Assembly (NCBI GenBank): GCA_015499995.1
Contig: JADNRV010000079.1
Span: 183,614-247,613 of the forward strand
DNA: 64,000 nucleotides
DNA from: Flammula alnicola
Lineage: Eukaryota; Basidiomycota; Agaricomycetes; Agaricales; Strophariaceae
Reading direction: 5' to 3'
Shown here: in pieces, positions 1-12,985 of the stretch
How the letters are laid out: the number at the start of each line of letters is the position of its first letter
How positions within the stretch are numbered: the stretch's first letter is position 1
The notes under the pieces: generated by a model
The model's input: only the letters and a program-made list of their open reading frames with translations
What the model was told of the DNA's origin: nothing
Database searches by the model: none
Translations under genes and position numbers: made by a program

Positions 1-3000
1 AGATCGACGGGTTCGATAGACCCATAGGCGTCAAGAAGCAGCTGCGACGCGGAAAAGGGTTTAAATGTAAATATATGCTATGCAAAGCGAAAGAAAAAGA
101 AAAAATGTACCTTGTAGGTATGAGCCGATGGCTTCACACCAGCCTTTTCCATCTCTTCGTAATAATAAAGCACGCTTAGTCGGTATGGTTTCGTCGTGGT
201 GTGCAGCTGCATCATCGTATTGTACGGCGGCACCCTTGGCTTGAAGTTCGGCGAATGCACCATCTCGCGGAAGAGGCTCTCAGCAGATGCAACATCGCCC
301 ACCCTCGCACAAGCACCGATGACCGCGCCATAGGTGATAGACGACGCCCTGATCCCGCTCGCCTTCATCTGCTGGAACAGCTCCAACGCATAATCGGCCT
401 TGCGCGCCTTGGACAATTTCGAGATGATGTTGTTGTACAGGTACATGTTCGGCTTGACGCCCCTCTCCACCGCCTCCTGGAAGAGCGCCATCGCACCGGA
501 AGTATCGTCCGTGGTGTCCTTCACGAGCTGGATCAATATCCCATACGAGTCAGCGGAAGGACACAACCCCTGGTCGAGGATGCGGAACCGATGCACATGC
601 GCCGCGTCGACGTGGCCCGCGTGGGCGAGCGCAATGATCATGTTGTCCTCGATGTGGGCCCACTCGTACAGCTGGTGCTCCGCGGGAATCGTCTGCAGGA
701 CCGTCTGCGCGGCGGTGTACAGCTCGCGAACCTTGTCCGTGTCCCTTACGCGTCCTTCGCTCTGGATAAGCCGACCGATGACCCCGAGGTTAGGCACGAT
801 GCCCTTCTGCAGCCCCTCCTCGAACATTCTGTAGGCCTTGTTCAACGGTTCTACGGGTATGGAGGCCATGAGAGGTCCAAGGAGTGTGTTGATGGACTTG
901 CCGAGATACGCGTCCTGTTTGAGCGGCGTCTGATACTCGTTGGCCAAAACCTGCGACTCCACCGGCTGGAGGAACGCATCGGGGGGCTGCGTCAAGGCAT
1001 TCTCCAAGGCTGAGTACCTCAGCTGGTCGTATTGCTGTGCCGCCTCGAGATACGAAGGTCCAAACCTGGCGAGGACGTCCACACGTGCCTGTTCACCAAA
1101 CTGCCTGTCGATGACTCCGATAACGCGCTGCCGGATATCCTCGTCGAGGACATCAAACGCCAGCCCATGCCCCGCGAGGTCTTCCAAAAGAGAGATCAAA
1201 CCACCGTACACAAACCCGGGGAGCTCAGGGAGGCCCTCGGGGTTCCCATCCAACGCATTCGTCTCAAAATGCACCGCATAAGTGAATAGGATATTCCAGT
1301 CTTCCAAGATGAGGTCTTCGTAGGGTATGAGGTTGAGGTACTTCGTGCGGCCGTATGAATCCAAGAAAAAGGGGGCGAACTTCAATTGCGGCTTCAACGA
1401 CAGTTGGAAGGCCAATCGTGCCAGAGTTAAGGCGGAGAGGAAAGAGAGCTCGCCGAGGCCCGTGCTCGCGGTGTCATACACGTGCGCGATGAACTTCGTT
1501 GTCAGGTCCTGCAATCTGAGGTACTTGGTGTGCATCCTCGTGCTATCGCCCATGGCATCCGCTGTTTGCTTGGTGATGAACTCGTAAAAAGCCCTGCACG
1601 AAACATCGTAGGCGCCCCTCGACACCAGCTCCCGGCAAATGTCCAACGTCAATCTATGGTCCCGGAAACCCGGTGGAAGGGTATCTTGAAGATCTTCGAG
1701 CAAGAATTGCAGGGTCTCGATGGCTGTCGCATTGTCGACGTCGTTGTTCTTCAGGTTCTCCATGTTGGCGGTGTGTACGATCAGACGGTCCGAAGAGCGA
1801 ATTTGGAAGTGGTCCTCCACGTGTATCACTTTAAGGATCTTGTACAGCCTGTTGAGGTCGTCGATCTTCCCGTGAATGGCCAGCGCGTCGAGCATCAAAA
1901 ACCACGCCAAAGCATCCGGACGCATGGCATTCCCGCCGAGACCCTGGAACGGGTCCTCCGGGGCGCGCTCCTGTCCAAGCAGCTTATCGAACCAAGCCAA
2001 CGCGGACTGGATGTCCCCAGCTTGCAGGAACCCGTTGATAACGGTCGAGAACGTAGACGAAGTCGTGATCGGCACATCCGCTGAGGTAAAATGGTCGCCA
2101 GCAACAGAGTTGACCATCTGGTCCACGAGCCCGATGGCTTTATCAGGCATGGCGGCGCGGAAATATGCTTCGATCATGACGTTCCACGTCATGATTTGGG
2201 CCTGACGCTCGACGTCCGCCATATTGGAGAAATGTCGCAGCTTGCCTGCCTTACCAGCAGAGACGTATTCCTGGAAGATTTCTTCCGCCTGGTCGATCTG
2301 GCCCACGTTCGAGAAGGTCAAAATCAGGTACCGGTACACCCCATGAGGAACCTTGGTCTCGCGTCTAGCCTCCATCTGTGCGAAGATGTGGATGGCGGAG
2401 TTGACATCGGCGTTGTTCGCTGCACACTTCAGCAGGCGGACAAACGTCGATTCGTGCAGTTGGTCTTTGCCACCGATAGCCAATACGCCCTCGAAAAGAG
2501 ACATCGCCGACGCGAAGTTGTCCTCCTGGTTGAGCTCGTTGATCCTTGCCTGGTCGTCCTCCGGTGCTACGGCTTCCGTTCGTCCTACGAGAGCCGTGCG
2601 TTTGTTGCGCAGCTCCAAGCTAACTTTCGCTCTGTGGATTTCGAGATCGCGTTTGGTCAAGGCATGGATGAGGTTATCGTAGGTGTCGACGTCGGGCACG
2701 ATGGATTTCTCCAGCATGATATTGTACAGCTTGATAATACCAGTGAGGGGGTTCCAGGGGTTCGCGTCTTGATCGAGGCAAATATGGCCGCATTGAACTG
2801 GTCCAAGGTAGGCGTCTCCCAATGCATGAGCATGTAACGAATAGAATTGGCGACGCTTGTAGCATCCCCTTTGCGACCAAGGGAACGAAGGACGCCGGCA
2901 TGAGTGACACTATCGTCTTCGGGTGTTGGAGGAGGTGTAACCGTCTGTGGGGCAGAGGGGTCCGTGGCCGTTGACTGTTTTTGCTGTGGGGAAGCTGGAG

Positions 3001-3705
3001 CTTTGGGCGACTCTGCAGTCGCACTGACACTAGGCTTTCGCTTCTGCTGCCTGGAACCCTCAGGTGGGGGTGTAGGAAGAGGTGGTACGAGTGGTTCAGA
3101 CGCATTCAAGAGGGGACTCAGAGGGGCCGATGTCGAGTTACGACGAACGAGGAGGGGTTGAGTCGGTTGTACAATTGGGAGAGGATCCGCCAGGAGACGT
3201 TCTTTCGCTGAAGCCATGGACTCTACGGGCGCAAACGCGTGCTTTCCCCGTGTGTGCAGCTGCACAGTCATGAGAACGCCCATTTTTTCACCCCGTTCAT
3301 TGCGACCTGTGCCAGGGATTGATACGCTGGAACTACGCATCCGATGCCTCTTCTGTGGCGCAGGCAAGATGGTACGCCTGGGGGTGAACTCCTCGGTGTC
3401 ATCACTCTGAGAGACTTCGTGAGAAGTCACTGCATTGGCTTGTGTCACCGCACGACCGGCGCTCTACACGAAACGTTGAAAAAAAAAACTCGAGATGGAG
3501 ATGGAAGGCGTACATTATAACCAGCATAGAATCGGCTTCCAGCACCGTATTTAGAGCTTCCTGGTCCCGGTCCATTCCCCCAGTTTGAACCCGAGCCCGA
3601 AGAAGGACCCGACGACTGAAGTTGGAGGACATTTCTGATGGTATGTGTTTGATTTTGGACGACGGCGACCGCACGTCCAGTGCTATGGAGGATATGAGGC
3701 AACAT
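1..3705 (-). CDS. Pentatricopeptide repeat (PPR) protein, probably mitochondrial, 3' end outside window
   Basis: At least 1190 residues. PPR proteins are helical-repeat RNA-binding proteins that usually act in mitochondrial RNA processing or translation. Repeats are visible in the C-terminal half, with the typical spacing of motifs such as YNNIISKLSKARKADYALEL and ITYGAVIGACARVGDVASAE. Exon 1 (3514-3705) is Gly/Ser rich after a short basic, hydroxylated N-terminus that could be a presequence. The intron 3464-3513 has GT-AG ends. Exon 2 runs 3463-111. An intron at 42-110 leads to a last visible exon (1-41) continuing in the PPR frame (LLLDAYGSIEPVD). The segment at about 2822-3460 is Pro/Ser-rich linker. 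The frame breaks at the G run 2747-2751; one extra base restores it (reading RTPGTPLTGIIKLYNIML). The start at 3705 is chosen because the upstream frame gives the only ATG that splices cleanly. The exact PPR family is not assigned. Confidence 0.85.
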
Positions 3706-4417
3706 AGATGCCTAGAGGGTGTCTGGAGACACCTTGTGGTAGTTGTGGGTGGGCCCCTTGTGGGTGTCGGAAAAGGTCTCCAACGTCGTTCACTGTCAAA
3801 TTCAACAATCCGGGGCCGATCGAATTCGTGGCCTGTATATTTTTCTGTTTGGTTCTCATTGCCCCGCCAAATACATATGCCCTTCGGATCAACCCGGGTG
3901 TCAACCTGAGTCAGCTACCGTCCGGTCGTGGGAGTCGATCGAGGCTCGAGTCAGAGCTCTAGGCGCTCGTTCGGCGTCTGTTTCCCATCCCAACAATGTT
4001 ACAATCGTACGATGTACTTGAGTACGGTGATCAGGCTAAATCTGGCTGACTAGACAATCGATATGAAACCGAACCACTCTTTTCCAGTCAGCACAAAGGG
4101 CGAAATGTGGTACTTAGAGTCTTTTCCCGATGCCAATGACGCAGACAAACGACAGAGCTCGTGACCTTCTTCGCGATGGGAGCGCGGATTCCGGAATCAG
4201 GCTAATGAGCAAGCGGAACAGCCTTTGACATGCATACTTGGTCTCATGATAAAATCAGCACCCGAGGACGCCCTATTACTCCCTCGTGAGTAGTCTCTCA
4301 TGATCAGGATATAATTTCCCGTTAAAGATGTTGAGAGCTCAGATCTATAATTCACATAAACCCACGAGATACTTACATAGTATTGTAACAGATATTTCTA
4401 CACACGCATACGATGAA
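3706..4417. other. Intergenic region, PPR 5' side to CHAT gene 3' side
   Basis: About 0.7 kb with no convincing coding frame on either strand. It should contain the promoter of the minus-strand PPR gene (right of 3705) and the 3' untranslated region of the CHAT gene. I see no repeat or RNA gene. Confidence 0.5.
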
Positions 4418-7400
4418 TCAAATCCCTACATGAATATACGTCGCCCACCTGCTAGGATGGACTCCCTTTTTCTGAAGTTTCTGCACGGCCGCATCCAACG
4501 CATACGGAACGACATCCGGATCGAGAACCTGATAAGGATGCTTGAACAGCTCCTCATATATCGAACGGGCGACTTCGGGTCCATCGTTATCGTTCATCGT
4601 CCTTAAAATGTCACCGTCAGTCAGCACAGTGCTCCTTGTTTAAAAAAATGAAATGACGGGCAGGGACTTGAAGCTGGAACGCCAAATCCGAACTTACCAC
4701 ATTGTACCAATAACACTACGAAAACCTATTGGGTATTTCGGGTCAAAGGTCAACGACGGTGTTTCGCTTTGAAGCAGAAAGGGAACACTCACCAGCGTAT
4801 AACATCGCCGCCGAGAGATTAAGCGACTCATCCGGAATTTCCAGGTCATTAGACGCGCTCTCGCATGCGCTAAGAAACGCCAAGAACGCATTCGGAGTAC
4901 GACAACTGATCATTTTCGATAGCGTTAAACGGCCATCCTTCAGCTCAAACCCACTATTCAACGGATCGGCACGGTCCTGGTGTCCATGGCACGCAAGATG
5001 CAGGATCGAGGCGTCCGTGAGGTGCGTCACGGCTTCCTCGACGGTCCTATTCGCATTTGACCTCGATAATTTTCCCTCCTCGTTTGCGATGTGGATCAAT
5101 AGATCAGACGGAACAAGACCCTCGATGAGCTCGAGTTCCTTCGCTGTCATCGGCAGGTTTGCTTGACCTTTAGTCGTTGGTTGAGCGAGCACCAACGTCT
5201 TCAGATCGGATATATGGCGTGTTGTTGGAGACCTGACATCCTTCGATCGCCTTGCAGAGATGAGGGCCGAGAGTGTGGGTATGTATGATGAAACAACATA
5301 TTTCGATACATTCTCCGCGTTATCGGACTTCAAGCTGCTTCCTGCAGCATGAATGGGTAAAAAGGCGAACTTTCCGGTTGGACACCACCACAGTCGCGGG
5401 CGCTTATCTTTTAGCTTTGAATCCTGATCCAGAACACGACAACTCAGTTATCCGTCACTGAGAAGAGAAAGAAAGACAAACTTACTGATGATAGAAAGCC
5501 CATAAGCTCGAAGATAGGTTTGACGATAAGTTTCCACGATCTCTCCAAAATGGTCTCATAAGACGCCGCTTTAGCCTTTTGCATCGCCCTATCGTACTTC
5601 TCCAAGTCCGCATCAAGATCAAGAGGCTCCTCCGTCTCCTGAGTCTCCAATATGACACCCCTAGCCGTTTTACTAGCCTTGTTCAACCCAGCAACCATCT
5701 TTTCAAGCCCCTCGTCTGTAAGATCCTTCAAGAACACCGAATGCACTCCGGAAGGCCTAACGATGAGCGCCGCATATATCGAGTTATTGCCCAGCAAAAT
5801 GACAATAGGTCCGCCAACCGACGCTTCCATGAGCATTTCGTAAGTCTTCGGCTTCAGGAAATTCTCGAATCCAGGTAGTTTACGAGCCTGAGCCAAGAGA
5901 TGCGCAAAGATGCCCTCCAGTTCGAACTGCTTCTTCATTTCCTCCTTGGATGCCGACACGACGGTTTGCGACTTGCATTCTTCGAGCTCATACGTCACTG
6001 TTTCTAGCCTGTGTGCCAATTCATCCGGCAAGCCCTCGAATGATGTTTGGAGTCTCAACAAGCGCGTCCAGAATAGCGCCCGCGAGCTCTCCACTAACTC
6101 CAGACACCTCTCCGGTCCACGGGACAGAAGCGCCTGCAGAGGGCCTATCTGCGCAAGGAACGGAGTTTTTACCTTCAGCTTGTCGATGCGGGTGTTGAGC
6201 TGGACGTCCTTCGGATCCCAGTAAACGTCCTCCGCCCATTGCCTGATCAACTTTTCTGAGCTATTGGATAATGTAGCTTCGATATCGCGAATCGTGTGGT
6301 CGATATTTCGCATTAGGGCTCGTATTGTCCGTGGCTCCAGTGGCATCTTGAAGACCTCGTGATTCTCATCATGTATTATTTTTTCGATCCCGGGGATAAG
6401 CGTACTAGGCATGCTTTGGATGTTTTCTGCCTGTGTCGTCTCGTACGGTAAAAACATGAAATCGTCGGGCCATGGAGGAAGACTGAAATCAGACAAACTT
6501 TCTGCTGGGCTGGAAGGAGGCGAATCGTTTTGGACTGCGGGCAAATAGGATACTCGAGTAGGATAATATCTCAGATTGCATGCGTGATTCAGTGGGCGTG
6601 GGGTGTTCGAAGCCTTCATAACCGCAGCGTGATACCGGAAAATCGAGAGTCTGGCGGGATCGAATGATGGGAAGGAATTCAGAGGATCATCATTGGTGAA
6701 AGCCAGGATCGCCTTTTCCAAACCACCTTTCTCCGCATCCCAGCACGAGGAAAGCGCTCTCTCTTTTGAATCCAAGGGTTGGAAGCACTGCGTTTAGCGA
6801 AAATCTGGAGGTCGCGTCGATACATTTCCATGGAGAGACGAAGGAAGCCGGGGTACTGACAGCTATCAAATGCCATGGAACGCAACACATCCGATGTATG
6901 GACAACACATAATGCCTCGCAGGCGAAGCTGAAGGATGCCACCCTGAGTCCACCATCCAGCAAGTCTTGAGCGGCAACGACAACGTTCTTAATGCCTAGG
7001 CTCGTTTTTTGAGGTACCGTCCCAGTAATGTACAATTCCAGAGCCGCTCGTAGAAGGCGTAAAGCATCGGACCATTTCTCCGCGTCCCAGTCTTGCGCCA
7101 AGTACAGTAGTGCACTTATTACGATGATTTCGAGGGTGGAAGCGGAAAAAGGACGTCCATGGGGAAGTAGGTCCCATATGGCCGTAAAGTCATTGATGGT
7201 CCGGTCCAGAACCTCATCGGACTCCTCGAAGTATCTCAAACGATACCGCAAGAGGCGACCAAGAACGACAATTTTCCTCGCTTCGAAAACCCAAGGCCCT
7301 GACCCCCTCAATTCAACTCCCTCTCTAAAAAGCTCCAACGCAGCTGTAAGAAGTGGGAGTTGCACCGGTCGCTTCAGAAACTCGATAGTAAAACTTGAGG

Positions 7401-9535
7401 CCAAGTCCATGACGCCGAGAAAATGCTTCGAAGATCCCCGTTCCTGAACGCGAAGAAATTCTTTGAACAATTTGGAGGAAATGCCAACGGCTTCGATGTT
7501 TTCTTCGTGGCGAACTAGTTTTGCAGCGATCTGATATATTAAATGAACGTAGCCAGGCTCCTTTTCGAGGTTAACTGCTAGTAATTGTTGAGCGGCTTGC
7601 TTTGTATTGGTGAAGACCTTGCTTTGCCTTTGCCAAATGAGGTAGGCTATGACACCCGGTGACTTCTTCCATCCCAAGATAGGTTCCTCCTTGGTCTCCA
7701 AATGCTTTGCTCTTGCAAAGAGTTCGTCAATTTGCTCAGGGTGGCTGATGAAGTGTTCGAGCTCCTCAGATGACAAGGGTTTGCACATATTCTTCAGTTG
7801 GCGGAAGAACATGAGATGCGTAAATTCTCCGGTGGATGCTATTTCTCGTGAGCGAAGTAATCAGAGCTAACAGTAGGAAGGGTTACGTACCAGAATCTTG
7901 AATAGCTTTTTGGTGCTGAGTATCAACGGGGATGACAGTGAACTGGAAGGTGCAAACATGCACTCCTACGAGGTCTGACCCACGAAATCGTACATTAGCT
8001 AAGGCAGGCCGATGCACTACTTCTGCTTCGAGCCTAAATAGCTGGAATCGGTGCTGCTGGACGCCACTGCTTGATGTTGCCTCAGTTTCAAAGTAACGAA
8101 GGTCATTGCGGAGGAATAAACGAGCAGCGTCCCACTCTGTTGTCCAACGTGAAAACATATCCTTTGATTCTTCGCCTATCTCTTGCGAGATGTCAGAAGA
8201 AAGGTCTTCAGATTCGAGTGTATCAGCCATATGGACTAGGCATAACACTCGATCTCCGGAAGAAACTGAACAGTCGTCGATGGCTCGGAAAAGGACGGTA
8301 AGGCAATCAGTTAATTCTAGATTACTATTGATCGGTGGTGGTTCCGTTAGTAGAGATTGCGATGTTGGCTCGCCATGAATGACATGGGAAAGGGCATCAA
8401 GGCTTCCCAACCAATGTTCAAAATCCGCAGTTTGGGAGAGAATTAGAATGATGGAGACGACCGCGATTTGGAGAGCGGAGTATTGGCGATCTGCACTAGG
8501 AGCCGGGAGAACGTTCAGTAAGGAAGTTATCGCGTGGACTGATTTGTCAAAATCTTCATCTGGACCGAAGACATTGTACCGATGTCGAATTATCTCCCCG
8601 ACTACGAAAAACGTCCTCGTGGAGCCAAACGACGAAATCCAAGGAACTTCATGAGGATTGCGGCGAGCTTCTTCAAGTACTTCAAGAGCTGATTCCCGCG
8701 CTTGGACTTCCTCTGCCTTCAGCGAGTACTGCAAACAGGCGGACGATAACGCGACGGCTGCCATCAGATAAGGAATGGTACCCCGTTCTTGTACTGCATA
8801 GAAATGATCGAGCAGATCAATGGCCCGGTCAAGGTGGGGTATTTCTGTCGTACGTTCAAATAGGTCCAAGGAATGAGTCGCCAGAAGGAAGAAGAAATAG
8901 GCATATTCCGGTTCCCTAACAAGCGACACCGACTTCATTATGAGGAAAGATGACAAGACGATGTCTTGTGGAGAGTGCATGATGGAATAACGATGAAGCA
9001 GGACGACTGCATGAAGTGCGTTCAGGTTATAAGCACCGGGATTTGCAGAGACCGACGGGACTTTCCCCTCGGGTTCCAACACGGACTCCATGTTGTCGAT
9101 GTAAATTTCTATGTCGATAAGTGACAGGGATTTGACCTCCGACCAGAGCATGCCAGCAGCGAATGGTATTTCCTGAGGAGCCATTGGATTCATCTGGCTT
9201 ATGATTTCTGGATCAGGATTCAATATTCCGCTCGCAAGAAAAATCAAGGCAAGATGACACACATTTAGCAAGCTCACCTGAGGCTTCGCACCCTTTTCTG
9301 GGTTGTACAAATTTGCGAGCCTTAAGCAAGAAGCAAAAGATGGAGATCGACGGGCGTTATCTGACAGAAGAGTACGTATTCGACGCTTGAGGTTGAGACC
9401 AAGTTGAGGTCGCGGACCCGTTGGACTCGGAAGAGCACCAACAGCTGTCAGGGTTGACAACCTTGACAAGACGGGCAAATGACAAAAATTGTAATTCCCA
9501 CGATTTATATAATGCAGCCAGCAATCTCTGACCAT
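4418..9535 (-). CDS. Large CHAT-domain protein (caspase-like peptidase fold) with long helical-repeat N-terminal region
   Basis: Exons 9535-7891, 7838-5486, 5423-4793, 4725-4698 and 4634-4418, all GT-AG, sum to 1624 codons plus stop if one base is added in the T run 6764-6767, where the frame otherwise breaks. The C-terminal ~350 residues are a CHAT domain: LWWCPTGKFAFLPIHAAG, then LHLACHGH with the His codon at 4986-4988, then FLSACESA with the Cys codon at 4863-4865, then GFRSVIGTMW and the ending SRWATYIHVGI. This His/Cys pair is the catalytic dyad of clan CD peptidases such as separase and caspases. The preceding ~1200 residues are mostly alpha-helical with degenerate TPR-like spacing, as in other basidiomycete TPR-CHAT proteins. 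Both dyad residues are present, so it may be an active peptidase; substrate unknown. The start at 9535 is the first ATG of the continuous frame, but upstream exons cannot be excluded. Confidence 0.85.
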
Positions 9536-10158
9536 GAGCTAGCGTTCTCGCATACCAGGATGGCCTTTCGATCTTTGGACCCCGTAGGATTGTCACGTCT
9601 TGGGACTGGCATCGATCAGAATTTCCTGTTCCTAGTCAAGCCTCGACCAAGCTTGGAGGTGGCACGAGCGCTGGTGTACAAAAGTCACCATAACAAATGC
9701 ATAGCACCTCACGTTGTGCAGAAAATCCTGCACGATAACTTGAATCCGCTGTGCGACATTGAGAGGCAGGGAGTGGTACGAATATAATCTAAAAATAAAA
9801 GTCCTTCAGTTGCTCAAGATGCGTGGTACTTACCCTAGTCATTTCCCCCGATAATTTTCTCTTCTGGTCTGTTGGCGCTGCCGATAATATCAGGAAAGAA
9901 CTCACACCATTCCCTTGTGCACCGGTCGAACAAGTCACAGGCGACGATGGCAAAGTATATGTAGTCAACATGTTGCAAGATGTATCGATGGCTGTCTAAT
10001 GCCGTTCCTTATAAACTCAACGTCGGTGCCACATAAGAATTCAACTGAATCTGTTAGTAAATGACTTGACTTCTTCTTGCATACTCTATACTAGGTACAG
10101 TCTGAGTAAGTTTCGAGAGCTCAAGCTCATGTCCACATAAAATTCTCATCGCCTGTTA
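9536..10158. other. Region upstream of CHAT gene with unassigned short minus-strand frames
   Basis: Two overlapping minus-strand frames at about 9835-10003 look protein-like. One begins MLTTYTLPSS at 9971 and reaches a good donor (GGTAAGT near 9827-9833). The other contains DYIYFAIVACDLFDRCTREW and ends in a TAG just before that donor. They may be 5' exons of the CHAT gene with a compressed G run, or chance. I could not build a consistent splice path into 9535. Confidence 0.25.
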
Positions 10159-12553
10159 CTAGGTACCCGCGTCGACCTTTGCTGATATCCCGCCAGACAA
10201 AGATAAAGGAACACGGAATGGTATTATCCCGGGAGTCTTGCTGAGCTCCAGAATCGCAGCATAAATTTCCTTCTCATCCGGAGTCATATTCAACGTGAAT
10301 ACGGCTTGGTTGTGCGCTTCTTCAGGGTTTAAGCCAGAGACGGGGAAAGGCTGGCCAACGGGCTGACAGATGGTGCCAGGCTGCGGGAGAGTCCCATCAA
10401 TGAAATATTCTCGGACATACTTCTGGGTGCAGACAGAAGGAGCCGAAATGGAACAGTGCTATACATAGAAAATCAATAAGAACAGAAGCATATCAATTTT
10501 GATTACAACTTACTCCTGCAGAGTCTTGTGTAAGAACCACCGATCCAGTAAAGCCACGAGACATCTTCTTCGCTCTATCCAGAAGAGGTTACATTGCATC
10601 AAAGAATCAGTAAATTGACGACGGTCCACTTACGCCCACAGAGGCGTTACAGGGTCTGCAAATGAATAATTAGAACAACTTCATGCAGTGAGGGACAATA
10701 TGGTTCTCACCTGCGGTGTTTCCAATCAACAAAATAGGATGGCTCGTGTTAGCCTCGAAAGGACCTTAATGATAATTCGTCAGTATGCACCGTGCACATT
10801 TTCGCCATGAAAACCATTACCTTGGAAATGATCCTTAGGGAATTTCGGCCAACCGCTATCACACCAGTTAAATATAAACAGGGGAGAACCTCTGATGTCT
10901 GAAAACTTACACGCAACCGATCCTTATATTCGACCATATATCTCCCCAGTTCGAAGCCTTCGTCATCATGTCAAAATATTTCTGCGTTGATTCCAAGTCT
11001 CCCGGAATATCATCACCATCATTGCAAAGAATAGCCGGGGTGGCATCTGGAATGGTAGCAAAAGCACGCTCAGAGGAGTCGCACGAGCACTTAAATTGCG
11101 GTGGGTTCATTCTATCGAATAGCAACTGCCCTTGGCCAGCAGCGAGGTCCGCGAGACCTTGGGCGATAATCGGGAATGAAGCGTACGGCCAATAGAGTGA
11201 CTCGAAGATCGCCGTGCGCAACATGGAGTAATCCAACAGTCCATAGCCGGATTTCGTGCGCACTGGTAACGGGCGTGAGCGGAGAGAGTCGTAAAGGGTT
11301 GTTAGTTTTTGGCGGATATCGTTTGCAGTAGGAGCCCAGAAGGCACAGCTGTCGGGACCTGCCTCTGCGCATCCTATGTAGAAGCTGTCCATCACTTTGT
11401 CAGTATCCAGCAAGTTATTTGACCATAAGGCTTTCAAGCAGACATGTCGTGAGTGCAGCCCTTGACTAGCAAGGTATATAACTCACTTGCATAATAATTT
11501 TCAGAGTCCTCCACACCGTCAATGACCATCCGCTCGATTTTGTCCTGTGGAGAGTGCTTAGGCAATTGTTAAGCCTTGAGTCTAGTGCCACGTACAGGAA
11601 ACATGGCAGCAAAGGTAGCGCCCAAAACGGAACCATACCTGATCAAATATTAGATTTTCATGGAGCTGTGTTGGAATCCCCACTCACGAAAATCCCCAGT
11701 ATTGGATTTTGGACCTTCCATGTGCCTCAACAATCTTCAGCATATCACGAGCGGTCTGATCCGTGTTGATATGCCTGAGGTATCCATCATCGGTCTCCGC
11801 AGCTAGTTGTCCGAGTACGTGGGCGCGAGCCCATCCGCGAGCTATTCCCTCAGCCGAGCGATTCACTACTTTCAAATTCATGTCCCATATGTGACGCTCG
11901 ACGTCTGTTTTAAAGAAAGACACGTGAGGCTGGGACCGGCCAATTCCTATTCATTCGAATGTCAGTAGCGTCGACAATGCCAAAGGTTATCGACGTACCT
12001 CGTGGATCGAACCCTACGATATCAAACTGCGGTCCAAGGATCGTGCCGAACAAATCTCCGCTAACACGCACGATATCTACTCCGCTCTCGCCTGGTCCAC
12101 CGGGGTTGAAGAGCACAGGTCCGCGATAAAATTCGGAGTTGCGTGGTACTAAGGCAGGTTTACGGATGAGTGCAATGCTAGCTTGTTGGCCGCCTGGCTC
12201 AGAATGATTCAGAGGAACCTGGTCAAGAAATATGAATTTCAGTGCTTCGAAATGCCGCAAAATGAAGTACAACTTACCAGAAGACGGGCGCATTGACGTT
12301 CTTCATAACATTTATGCCATCTGAGTTCTTTTCGTGCGACAATCTAGGAAAGTGATAGATATTTGGCGTCAGCTCAATCGAGAGAAAGGGGGCGAAGAGA
12401 ATGAACCTTTTCCCAAGAAAATTCATCTGCATCCACTACACTTTTCAATGCGGTAGGCGCAATCTCAGAGAAGATATGGTTCTGTTGTCCGAGCAAAGTA
12501 ATTCCAACGAGAACGAAGGCGATTGAAAGAACTGCCTTGGTCATACGCGTCAT
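10159..12553 (-). CDS. TAP-like alpha/beta hydrolase (tripeptidyl aminopeptidase-like serine hydrolase), copy A
   Basis: A many-exon gene. The N-terminus (ATG at 12553) has one hydrophobic segment, AVLSIAFVLVGITLLG, a signal peptide or signal anchor, so the enzyme is probably secreted or membrane-anchored. Then come WHKCYEERQCARLLVPLNHS and the oxyanion motif FNPGGPGESG, the nucleophile elbow GFSYGSVLG (split by an intron near 11700), DPVTPLWA (acid) and AGHCS (histidine). The cysteine-rich C-terminal part matches the TAP C-terminal domain. The last exon (about 10459-10159) has no ATG of its own and ends GGISAKVDAGT then TAG. It lies head-to-tail with a close paralogue (12986-15387) in the same orientation with matching exon layout. 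Likely role: exopeptidase or esterase acting outside the cell or in the secretory path; substrate not inferable. Confidence 0.85.
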
Positions 12554-12985
12554 GGTAGCGCTGAGGTCGAGATTCAAGTTGAGGATCGGAATAAATCACG
12601 TTGCTAGCAACCCAGAAATGCCCGGTCGATCAGCCTGTGCCGCAGCCGTGAGTATCATAACTGTTAAGAATCAGTTAAGAATATCAGCCTGTATGTTTGC
12701 TGTATATAGACATCTGACCGTAGGTTCCAATTCTGGTGTTGAAGGTGTAGGAAGTGTTGCGAGTAAAATCTGTCCCGGACATAAAGTATTATAGCGCTTG
12801 CAACCGTGCTGGTCGTTGTCTCTGGTTTGTTGTGTTACGACTTGCTTTGTGAAAATTTCTCACTATGCCCGGACCGGGCCGCTGGAAGTATTTACTGCGC
12901 GTAATAATGATGTCCGGTACATATGCTCATCATGAGGGGGGAATGCCGAGAATAGATTTAAATAAACGCTTGCAACATACTGCAC
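12554..12985. other. Spacer between the two TAP-like hydrolase genes
   Basis: About 430 bp. It should carry the promoter of copy A and the 3' end of copy B. No coding frame or recognisable motif seen. Confidence 0.5.

Noticed and set aside
201..1289. Long plus-strand frames within the PPR gene
   Set aside because: They lie antisense to a conserved PPR frame, and their composition (many Arg, Leu and His) is that of an antisense shadow of GC-rich coding sequence.
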